Shown: positions 18,388 to 25,667 of the stretch, piece by piece | How positions within the stretch are numbered: position 1 is the first letter of the stretch | Layout of the letters: every line of letters begins with the position of its first letter | Source of the DNA: an uncultured Candidatus Poseidoniales archaeon | GTDB taxonomy: Archaea > Thermoplasmatota > Poseidoniia > Poseidoniales > Poseidoniaceae | Direction of reading: 5' to 3' | DNA length: 50,251 bases | Assembly: GCA_905181785.1 (NCBI GenBank) | Contig: CAJIZC010000029.1 | Span: 1 to 50,251 of the forward strand | The notes under the pieces: generated by a model | What the model saw: only the letters and a program-made list of their open reading frames with translations | Database searches by the model: none | Told to the model about the DNA's origin: nothing | Program-made: the position numbers and the translations under genes

Positions 18388-19905
18388 ATGAATGACATCT
18401 ACGACCTACGAAGCATCTTTTTGGGCGAAGACGCCCCTGTCAGGAAACTTGTTGTTTCCGCTCTCGAGGGCACACCCCTCGAAGAAAGCGCAGGTTCCAT
18501 CGCCTTCGCTGCCGGCACATTTGCTGTTGTCAACATCGTCTTTTTGATGCTGTTTTTCAGCCAATTCGCAATTCTTTGGATTGAGCGAAAGGCCGTAGCT
18601 CGGATGAACGATCGCCGGGGCGCAACGACCGCTCTGCGCTCCTTGTGGGTTGGTGAAAACGGCGTGACTGCGGGCGAATGGTGGAAGATGCTACCGTTTG
18701 GCGCAGGCGTCCCTATTGGAGCCCTCAACAAGTTCCTCAACAAAAAATTCGGCAACCGGGATGAAAAGTTCCCAACCGTTGACCGGGTCAACAACCGCTC
18801 ATGGATGGGCTATTCCATCTTCCCTGGTTTCTTCCAAAACGTCGCTGACGGCATGAAGTTCCTGCTCAAAGAGCACATGGTTCCACGCCGCGCTGACAAA
18901 CTCATTTTCGAAGTTTCACCGTTCTTGATTGTTTCTTCGACGCTTTTGATCCTTGGAATTATCCCGCTTTCAAGTGGCATTTATGCAACCAATCCGGACC
19001 TGTCCATTCTCTACGCCATTGCAATCTTTGGAATTGCGCCAATCGGTGTTTTCTTTGCCGGCTGGTCCTCCAACAACAAGTACACCCTGATTGGCGGCAT
19101 TCGTTCCGCTGCTCAACTGACGGCCTACGAGATTCCACTGTTGCTCACGCTTCTTTCCGTTGCTGTTCTTTCAGGCACCTTCAACATCATCGAAAGCATC
19201 CACTTCCAACACAGTGCAGGTGCATGGAACATATTCCTGATGCCAATGGGTGGAGCGTTGTTCCTCATCACCATGATTGCAGAAGTCGAGCGCGTTCCGT
19301 TTGACATGCCAGAAGCCGAAGCAGAACTCGTCGAAGGCTGGTGGACTGAATACGGCGGCATGCGATTTGGTATGCTGTTCATGGCAGAATACATCCGCAC
19401 CTATGCGGCGTGTTTCCTGTTCACTCACTTCTTCCTTGCAGGATGGCACCTCCCCTTCCAAGGCACCATCAGTCAAATCCCCGTTCTCGGCGATGCCTAC
19501 GTTCTGATTCCTGGCGCCATTGTTGTGCTCCTCAAGTCGTGGCTTGTGTTCCTTGTCGTGTTCGTTTGGGCTCGATTCTCCCTCGCTCGGATCCGCACCG
19601 ACCAAATCTTGGAATTCGGATGGCGCATGCTGCTGCCATTGTCGGTGGTCCAAGTCGTGCTTTCGACGCTCTACCGCTTGTTCTGGTTCGACCCATCTGG
19701 CCTGAGCGACACCGCAGCGGGTGGCAACGCTTGGATGATTCCAGGCCTTGAAATCCCGTTCCTCTTGCCGTTGCTGACCACGCTTGTGTGGTTGGGCATC
19801 TTCTTCTTGCTCTTGAACGATGAAGACAAAGACGCTGCTCCAGATCGAATGTACCATGTGTACACATTACAGCCCGCGGGAACGCACACTCCGGGAAAGG
19901 ACTGA
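18388..19905 (+). CDS. nuoH: Complex I subunit H with about 60-residue insertion
   Basis: A membrane subunit linking the quinone chamber to the antiporter-like arm. ATG 18388 (MNDIYDLRS) follows TTGAGGTGATTGTT and is a better start than an in-frame codon at 18304 inside nuoD. Family motifs seen are ERKAVARMNDRRG (66-78), FQNVADGMKFLLKE (149-162), and the later acidic loop RVPFDMPEAEAELVEGW, which is well conserved in NuoH. At 505 residues it is much longer than the usual 320-430. About 60 extra residues lie between RRG and the FQNVADG motif (about 79-146), containing VGENGVTAGEWWKML and ALNKFLNKKFGNRDEKF. In normal NuoH these motifs are only some 20 residues apart. This loop faces the cytoplasm next to the quinone entrance. 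A polar C-terminal tail is also present. Confidence 0.94.
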   Translation: MNDIYDLRSIFLGEDAPVRKLVVSALEGTPLEESAGSIAFAAGTFAVVNIVFLMLFFSQFAILWIERKAVARMNDRRGATTALRSLWVGENGVTAGEWWKMLPFGAGVPIGALNKFLNKKFGNRDEKFPTVDRVNNRSWMGYSIFPGFFQNVADGMKFLLKEHMVPRRADKLIFEVSPFLIVSSTLLILGIIPLSSGIYATNPDLSILYAIAIFGIAPIGVFFAGWSSNNKYTLIGGIRSAAQLTAYEIPLLLTLLSVAVLSGTFNIIESIHFQHSAGAWNIFLMPMGGALFLITMIAEVERVPFDMPEAEAELVEGWWTEYGGMRFGMLFMAEYIRTYAACFLFTHFFLAGWHLPFQGTISQIPVLGDAYVLIPGAIVVLLKSWLVFLVVFVWARFSLARIRTDQILEFGWRMLLPLSVVQVVLSTLYRLFWFDPSGLSDTAAGGNAWMIPGLEIPFLLPLLTTLVWLGIFFLLLNDEDKDAAPDRMYHVYTLQPAGTHTPGKD

Positions 19906-19916
19906 GGTGATTTAGA

Positions 19917-20900
19917 ATGCCAATGCATCCACACGCACGACCGAATTTTAGAAACCTATTTTGGTACCCGTTCAAGATTACCTTGATCACGGCCCTCCGA
20001 ACATTCCCTATTTTTGGAAAACTGTTCGGAAAGCGCCTCGCTATGGGCTACCACAACACCGAACACCCAGAATTTTTGAGCGATGGGGACAAAGTTCGCG
20101 CCAATAAAACATCAGAGTTCAACAACATTGAAAATCAACAGTTCGCACCTGACCGGGTCACATCGGACTTGTTCCCTACCTTGTGGAAACCTCAAACCGT
20201 ACAGTACCCGTACGAACGACTTGAGGAAATGGAGCCTTGGCTCTTCGTTCCCGGGAACTACAACGGGCGCATTGGTGTCATTTGGGAAACCTGCACCGCC
20301 TGTAAGATGTGCGTGAACATCTGCCCGAACGACTGCCTTCACATGACCACAGAACTGCGCGTTGACGTGCTCGACAATGCAGAAGGAGAACACGAAGGGC
20401 TCGGCGCCGAACTCGAAGTGGGCGGCCATGCTGCAATGCTTCAACCAGAAGTCGTAGCAACCCTCGAAGATTTCAACCTTGCAACGGCACACACCGACAC
20501 GCCAAACGAGTGGCGCTTCGCAGAAGTTCTCGACCTCTCTGGCAGCACAGCAACCGTGCGCTGGAACGACTCCGGAGAAGAAATGGAAGTCGAACAAAGC
20601 GAACTTCGTGTGGCTGATGATCAAATCGTTTCAGGACGCATCGACCTCGGTCGCTGCATGTTCTGTGGCTTGTGCATGGAGTCCTGTGGATTCACGTCCT
20701 TCTTCATGACCAACGAATACGACGGAATGTCCGGATTCACTCGACAAGAACTGTGGTTTGACGCCAGTCGGACCCGTGTGCTCCCTGGTGTTCACCAAGA
20801 AGCCGTTGATACCGAACTCGCCAAGCGAGCCAACAAAGAGCGAGACAAGCGAGCCAAAAAGGCCGCTCGTGCCGCAAAGGCCGCCGAGGAGAGTGCTTGA
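19917..20900 (+). CDS. nuoI: Complex I subunit I (two 4Fe-4S clusters) with a large insert
   Basis: Carries the two 4Fe-4S clusters N6a and N6b that feed N2. Cluster motif one is C126-x2-C129-x2-C132-x3-C136-Pro. Motif two is C247-x2-C250-x2-C253-x3-C257, but followed by Gly instead of the usual Pro (CMESCGF). In standard NuoI the two motifs start about 40 residues apart; here the distance is 121. The extra segment of about 80 residues (about 145-240) is acidic and contains TATVRWNDSGEEMEVEQSEL, which resembles a small SH3-like beta-barrel strand pair. The C-terminus is a Lys/Ala/Arg-rich helix. The start at ATG 19917 follows TGAGGTGATTTAGA. Total length is 327 residues against a usual 130-220. 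Confidence 0.93.
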   Translation: MPMHPHARPNFRNLFWYPFKITLITALRTFPIFGKLFGKRLAMGYHNTEHPEFLSDGDKVRANKTSEFNNIENQQFAPDRVTSDLFPTLWKPQTVQYPYERLEEMEPWLFVPGNYNGRIGVIWETCTACKMCVNICPNDCLHMTTELRVDVLDNAEGEHEGLGAELEVGGHAAMLQPEVVATLEDFNLATAHTDTPNEWRFAEVLDLSGSTATVRWNDSGEEMEVEQSELRVADDQIVSGRIDLGRCMFCGLCMESCGFTSFFMTNEYDGMSGFTRQELWFDASRTRVLPGVHQEAVDTELAKRANKERDKRAKKAARAAKAAEESA

Positions 20901-20901
20901 G

Positions 20902-21177
20902 ATGGACGTTGCACACATCGCAGAACTTGGTGTGTTCTTCTTGTTCGCTACAATTGCGCTTGGTGGGGCATTGGGCCTCATTCTCGCTCAACGAGTGGCT
21001 CATTCTATGCTTTCCTTGATCTTCAGTTTCATGGCAGTGTCCGGAATTTTCATCTTACTCGGTGCGGAATTCCTCGCAGCGATTCAAATCCTTGTCTACC
21101 TTGCAAGCGTTGGGCTTGTGGTGCTGTTCGGTATCATGCTGACGCGCCGGCAAATCCTTGAGGAGGATTTCGAATGA
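20902..21177 (+). CDS. nuoJ: Complex I subunit J, N-terminal half
   Basis: 91 residues with three membrane helices (GVFFLFATIALGGALGLIL, AHSMLSLIFSFMAVSGIFIL and AIQILVYLASVGLVVLFGIML). They correspond to helices 1-3 of ordinary NuoJ, including the conserved Gly/Val-rich third helix that contains the pi-bulge region in known structures. It ends with RRQILEEDFE, where a full NuoJ would continue. The start ATG at 20902 overlaps the nuoI stop region (TTGAGATGG). The last four bases overlap the next gene as ATGA, so the two halves are probably translated in a coupled way. Confidence 0.9.
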   Translation: MDVAHIAELGVFFLFATIALGGALGLILAQRVAHSMLSLIFSFMAVSGIFILLGAEFLAAIQILVYLASVGLVVLFGIMLTRRQILEEDFE

Positions 21178-21443
21178 AAGTCCTCTCTCTCGCCACCCGA
21201 ATGGGCTTACTTGCCCTCGGAATGATTCTCGTCTCCGTGCTCAGCGCCGACGCCGTTTGGGCCGATGCAAGTGAAGATGAACCAAGCACGAGCGGTCTAG
21301 CTGATGCTTTGCTCACCGATTGGGCCCTGCCTCTGTTGGTCCTTGGTGTCTTGATGTCCATTGCCATGATTGGTGCTGCTTACCTCGTTCGCGATGAACG
21401 AATGGAGAATCTATTGTGGGAGTTTGGAGGTGAAGAAGAATGA
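21174..21443 (+). CDS. nuoJ: Complex I subunit J, C-terminal half
   Basis: 89 residues with two membrane helices (GLLALGMILVSVLSADAVW and LPLLVLGVLMSIAMIGAAYL), matching helices 4 and 5 of NuoJ. The start ATG overlaps the stop of the preceding half (ATGA at 21174-21177). It has its own strong ribosome binding site, AGGAGG at 21161-21166, seven bases upstream. That arrangement argues for a genuine split gene rather than a sequencing frameshift. The end again overlaps nuoK by ATGA. Similarity to NuoJ is by position and topology; the sequence itself is too short to be decisive. Confidence 0.82.
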   Translation: MKVLSLATRMGLLALGMILVSVLSADAVWADASEDEPSTSGLADALLTDWALPLLVLGVLMSIAMIGAAYLVRDERMENLLWEFGGEEE

Positions 21444-21742
21444 TCGATCCAGCATTGGTATCCGGGCTTTCCGCTCTTATGTTTGTTATTGGTCTCGGCG
21501 GGGCGTTCACACGAAAGAACGCCATTATTGTCCTTATGTGCATCGAATTGATGCTCAACGCTGCAAACATGCAGTTTGCCGCAGCAGCCGTCTACCACGG
21601 CGATACAACCGGGTGGGTCTACACAATTTTTGCTATTGCCATTGCGGCCAGCGAAGTTGCCATAGGATTGGCGATCTTCTTGGCCATGTATGGACAGCAC
21701 GACACGATTTCATTGGACGATGTGGCCGTCCTCAAGAACTGA
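21440..21742 (+). CDS. nuoK: Complex I subunit K
   Basis: A small membrane subunit homologous to MrpC, with 100 residues and three helices. The hallmark glutamate of helix 2 is present in LMCIELMLNAANM, and the second conserved glutamate of helix 3 in AASEVAIGLAIFL. Both lie on the proton path. It overlaps nuoJ2 by four bases and has the ribosome binding site GGAGGTGA ahead of the ATG. Length and motifs are standard. Confidence 0.95.
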   Translation: MIDPALVSGLSALMFVIGLGGAFTRKNAIIVLMCIELMLNAANMQFAAAAVYHGDTTGWVYTIFAIAIAASEVAIGLAIFLAMYGQHDTISLDDVAVLKN

Positions 21743-21748
21743 GGTGAG

Positions 21749-24019
21749 ATGATGGCAGGTTCTACACTTTCAGAAATCGCAACCCCCGAAATCACTGAGT
21801 TGGCACCACTCATTGTGCTGTTGCCAATGATTGCGTTCGCAGTCATTCTCTTCCTCGGACGGGTCTTCAATGGCAACCCAACTTGGAAAAACACCGTCAA
21901 AGAAGGAGGCATCATTGCGCTCGGGGTTATGGGCGCTGTGCTCGTGCTTTCGCTTCTCCTTATTGCCGACTTTATCGGCTCCGTTCAAGCAGGCCATGAT
22001 TCAGTGTTCCACTGGTTCACCTCTGGCGTGTGGGACGGAACATCCGCAGGCGTGAGCACCGACAAGTTCGGCTTTGGCCTGTACGTCGATCACATCACTG
22101 TGATGTTGTTGTTTGTTGCTGCGTTCCTGTGCCTGTTGATCAACGTCTTCAGCATTGGTTACATGAACACAGATCCAATCAACGACAATCGAAACCACCG
22201 CTTTTACGCAGAATTCACGTTGTTCTGCTCTGGTATGCTGGGCATGGTTTTGGCCGATTCTTTCCTTTGGTTGTTCATCTTCTGGGAAATTATGGGTCTA
22301 TGTTCCTACTTGCTCATTGGATTCTACTACGAACGCCCAAGCGCCGCATACGCCGCAAAGAAGGCGTTCTTGACCACTCGCGTTGGGGATGTGTTCCTGA
22401 TGATTGGTCTCGTGATGCTGTGGGATTTGTTCGGTTCGCTTGATTACACCGTCGTGTTTGATTCAGCCAACATCGAACATGTTGCCGAACATTCAGCTGG
22501 AACCCTTCAATGGGCGCTTGGTTTGATGTTCATTGGTGCGGTCGGTAAGTCCGCTCAATTCCCACTTCACGTTTGGCTGCCGGATGCCATGGAAGGACCG
22601 ACGCCTGTTTCCGCTCTTATTCACGCTGCGACCATGGTCAATGCAGGTTTGTACCTCGTCGCTCGTATGTTCCCGTTCTTCGGTGCAGAAGCGCTTCACG
22701 GCGACCTTGCAGACTTGGCTTACATCATTGCCGTCGTCGGTGGTATTACCGCCGTGATGGCCGCTGCTATCGCCTTTGTTCAGATGGACCTCAAGAAGGT
22801 CTTGGCGTATTCAACAATGAGTCAACTCGCCTACATCTTTACTGGTCTTGGTTGCGCCCTGTACTTGGCCAACACGCTTGACTGGCATCACAACGAAAAA
22901 GATCACTACATCGTCATCGTTGCTTTCGGCGCTGCTTTATTCCACCTGTTCAACCACGCGATGGCCAAAGGAATGTTGTTCATGGCCAGCGGTTCAGTGA
23001 TTCACGAAGTGCACCATGCACACCACCACTTGCACCACCATGACGACCATGGTGACGGCCACGGGGATGATCATCACGACGAGGAATTCGATGCACAATC
23101 CATGGAGAACATGGGCGGCCTGGCTTCCAAGATGCCAATCACCGCTACCGCTATGCTCGTAGGTTCTGCTTCCATCATGGGGCTCCCACTCATCGGCGGC
23201 TTCTGGTCCAAGGAAGGCATCATCGCCAACGCTTGGCGAGTTGCCCAAGACGATCCTCGCTTCCTCCTGCCCGCTATGTGCGTGCTGATTGGTGCTGGGA
23301 TGACCGGGTTCTACATGTCACGAATGTGGCTCAAGACTTTCGCTGGCAAGCCAAACAACGAGGTTGCAGCGCACGTCGGTCCAACCAACATTTGGATCAA
23401 GACACCGCTGTTCATCCTCACCTTCGTCAGCCTCTCCTCAGTCTTCTTGGCTGGTATGGGCTTCACGCATTGGGCTCCAGATGAAAACTATGCGTTTATG
23501 CAAGAGAAATCCCTTGTTGACGGCATCATCTACGAAATGCAACACGCCTTTGCGAATTCAGATGCCTACTTCTTCATCATCACCTACATTGCAATTGCAA
23601 TGGGTGCGGTGGCAGGCCCTGGCCTTGCTATGGCCCTCTACGGCGGGAAACTCGAGGACGGCGAATCCGCTAAACCATGGATGACGCCGGTCATCAGCCT
23701 CAACGCATGGGTCATGAATCGCTTCAACTTCGACAACAGCGCCTTTGCAGAATCAACGCTTGCCGTGGCGCTCCAAAACCGATTGTACATCGATCACTAC
23801 TACGACATGGCCATGGTCAAGATCGTGGCAGGACTCTCCAATAAGGTCGCACAAGCGGATTCAGATGTCATTGATGGAACCATCAAAACCATCGAGACAG
23901 GCTCTCAATCCTTGTCGACCGCCGTTCGCTCTTTGACAACAGGGTCGGCTCGAGATTACATCCTGATGGTCGCCGTTGGTATGTTGGCGATTTTCATGCT
24001 CGTATGGGGGGTGGCTTGA
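21749..24019 (+). CDS. nuoL: Complex I antiporter-like subunit L with His-rich loop
   Basis: The distal proton-pumping subunit of the membrane arm, of the Mrp antiporter family. Motifs seen include FFWEIMGLCSYLLIGF-like (FIFWEIMGLCSYLLIG), the KSAQFPLHVWLPDAMEGPTPVSALIHAATMV region with the key lysine and HAAT loop, and LAYSTMSQLAYI. After GSVIHE there is an unusual loop at about residues 419-447 with 13 histidines and many aspartates (HHAHHHLHHHDDHGDGHGDD). Ordinary NuoL has only a short HxMHH...D there. The C-terminus contains the expected long amphipathic region ending in another helix. Two adjacent ATGs (21749, 21752) follow GAGGTGAG. 756 residues is slightly above average. Confidence 0.95.
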   Translation: MMAGSTLSEIATPEITELAPLIVLLPMIAFAVILFLGRVFNGNPTWKNTVKEGGIIALGVMGAVLVLSLLLIADFIGSVQAGHDSVFHWFTSGVWDGTSAGVSTDKFGFGLYVDHITVMLLFVAAFLCLLINVFSIGYMNTDPINDNRNHRFYAEFTLFCSGMLGMVLADSFLWLFIFWEIMGLCSYLLIGFYYERPSAAYAAKKAFLTTRVGDVFLMIGLVMLWDLFGSLDYTVVFDSANIEHVAEHSAGTLQWALGLMFIGAVGKSAQFPLHVWLPDAMEGPTPVSALIHAATMVNAGLYLVARMFPFFGAEALHGDLADLAYIIAVVGGITAVMAAAIAFVQMDLKKVLAYSTMSQLAYIFTGLGCALYLANTLDWHHNEKDHYIVIVAFGAALFHLFNHAMAKGMLFMASGSVIHEVHHAHHHLHHHDDHGDGHGDDHHDEEFDAQSMENMGGLASKMPITATAMLVGSASIMGLPLIGGFWSKEGIIANAWRVAQDDPRFLLPAMCVLIGAGMTGFYMSRMWLKTFAGKPNNEVAAHVGPTNIWIKTPLFILTFVSLSSVFLAGMGFTHWAPDENYAFMQEKSLVDGIIYEMQHAFANSDAYFFIITYIAIAMGAVAGPGLAMALYGGKLEDGESAKPWMTPVISLNAWVMNRFNFDNSAFAESTLAVALQNRLYIDHYYDMAMVKIVAGLSNKVAQADSDVIDGTIKTIETGSQSLSTAVRSLTTGSARDYILMVAVGMLAIFMLVWGVA

Positions 24020-25666
24020 TTGTTCGAAGCTGGTACAGATTGGATTTCGATGCAACTTGTTGGGTTCCCAGTGGTCGCAGGTATCGTCCTGTTGGCCTTT
24101 GTCGCTAACGCAAAGAAATCGGCTCATGAAAAATTGAACAACCCAATCCGAATGGCGAGCTTTGCCTTCTCGCTTGGCTTGTTTGCATACACCACCGCCA
24201 TGTTCTTCGACGCATTTGCGGACATCACAACCTCTGGTCTTGCGTTCAACGATTACAAGTTCCAAGATTCCTACGAATGGTTCCCTGCACTGGGCATTCA
24301 CTGGACCGTTGGTTTGGATGCCCTGTCGTTCCCAATGGTTTGGTTGACCACCTTCTTACTCCCGGTGACCATCATTGCAACCTGGCATGAGAAAAACGGA
24401 GCAACCTACTTCCCAACGCTTTTGCTCATGGGCGGTGCTCTCATTGGTGTCTTTGTTTCACTCGACCTGTTCATGTTCTACGTCTTCTGGGAACTGACAT
24501 TGATTCCAATGTTCTTCTTGATCCTCAACTGGGGCGGCAAGGACCGAAAGTATGCTTCTCAGAAGTTCTTCATCTACACCTTCACGGCGTCGGTTGTGAT
24601 GCTGTTGGGCCTTGTTACCCTGTACTTGATGCAACCCGAGCAAATTGGCGCGGGCGGAAAGTACGGCACCATGACCGGGCGAACCTTCGACATCCCAACC
24701 CTTGTTGAACACGCAACAGCAGCCAACCAAAACGGATGGTTCCTCGGTGAAAGCATGCAGAAGGTGCTCTTCGTTATGCTCATGCTTGGTTTCCTCGTCA
24801 AGTTGCCAGCGGTTCCATTCCACACTTGGCTGCCCGATGCTCACGTTCAGGCCCCTACCGGTGGCTCGATGCTGCTTGCTGGTGTCATGCTCAAGATGGG
24901 CGCATACGGTATGTTCCGTTTGCCGCTGAGCATGTTCCCTCATGCGCTGCAACACTTCCAACTTGCCTTGATGATCTTCGGTATGGTTTCCCTTGTTTGG
25001 GGCGCTATCGTTTGTTTGGGTCAAACCAACCTCAAGAAAATGGTCGCTTACTCCTCTGTGTCTCACATGGGTGTCATCCTCATCGGTATCGCAACCATGC
25101 AACCAATGGGCTGGGCTGCTGCTTTGTTCATGATGTTCGCTCACGGCATCATCAGCCCAATGCTGTTTGCAGTGTGTGGCGCTTTCAAGCATCACTACCA
25201 CAGCATGGAGATCGGCGCTATGCGCGGCATGGCAAAGCACTCGCCATGGCTTGCAACGTCGATGATGTTCGCCTGGATGGCTTCACTTGGGCTCCCATTG
25301 CTCGCAGGCTTCGTCGCTGAATTGATGATGTTCATCGCTTTGTGGTACTTCATTGACCTCCAAGGATGGAGCGTTTTGTGGATGGTTGGACCGGCCTTGG
25401 TGTTGGCGCTCACTGCAGCATACTACCTCTGGTCGATGCAACGCACAATCTTCGAAGGTGGCGATGAAACTCAACCACCGGCTTCCCTCAACGGTGATGT
25501 TGTTCCTGACATCACCAACGAAGAGAAAATGGCCATGTTGATCCTAGCAGCCTTCACGATCTTGTTCGGTGTCATGCCGTGGATTGGCCTTGACATGATG
25601 GACGATTACTGCAGGACGTTCTTCGAGCACATGATTTCGAATGGCATCTTCAAGGGAGGTGCCTGA
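24020..25666 (+). CDS. nuoM: Complex I antiporter-like subunit M
   Basis: The middle antiporter-like proton pump of the membrane arm. The start is a TTG at 24020 directly abutting the nuoL stop, with a G-rich ribosome binding site (GGGGGTGG) about six bases before; the first in-frame ATG would be at 24050 (MQLVGFPV). Family motifs include FYVFWELTLIPMFFLI with the conserved glutamate, VKLPAVPFHTWLPDAHVQAP with the conserved lysine, and MVAYSSVSHMG. About 14 membrane helices are expected and the hydrophobic pattern agrees. 548 residues. Confidence 0.95.
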   Translation: MFEAGTDWISMQLVGFPVVAGIVLLAFVANAKKSAHEKLNNPIRMASFAFSLGLFAYTTAMFFDAFADITTSGLAFNDYKFQDSYEWFPALGIHWTVGLDALSFPMVWLTTFLLPVTIIATWHEKNGATYFPTLLLMGGALIGVFVSLDLFMFYVFWELTLIPMFFLILNWGGKDRKYASQKFFIYTFTASVVMLLGLVTLYLMQPEQIGAGGKYGTMTGRTFDIPTLVEHATAANQNGWFLGESMQKVLFVMLMLGFLVKLPAVPFHTWLPDAHVQAPTGGSMLLAGVMLKMGAYGMFRLPLSMFPHALQHFQLALMIFGMVSLVWGAIVCLGQTNLKKMVAYSSVSHMGVILIGIATMQPMGWAAALFMMFAHGIISPMLFAVCGAFKHHYHSMEIGAMRGMAKHSPWLATSMMFAWMASLGLPLLAGFVAELMMFIALWYFIDLQGWSVLWMVGPALVLALTAAYYLWSMQRTIFEGGDETQPPASLNGDVVPDITNEEKMAMLILAAFTILFGVMPWIGLDMMDDYCRTFFEHMISNGIFKGGA

Positions 25667-25667
25667 T

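Noticed and set aside
19171-19857. Open frame of 228 codons on the minus strand within nuoH
   Set aside because: Antisense to a conserved gene; no ribosome binding site and no family pattern.
20902-21443. Sequencing frameshift in nuoJ
   Set aside because: The second half has its own AGGAGG site and an ATGA overlap like the next gene pair, so a real split is more likely.
24458-25240. Open frame of 260 codons on the minus strand within nuoM
   Set aside because: Lies wholly opposite a gene with full family motifs; its protein is His/Gln/Glu-rich, as expected from reverse reading of a membrane protein gene.
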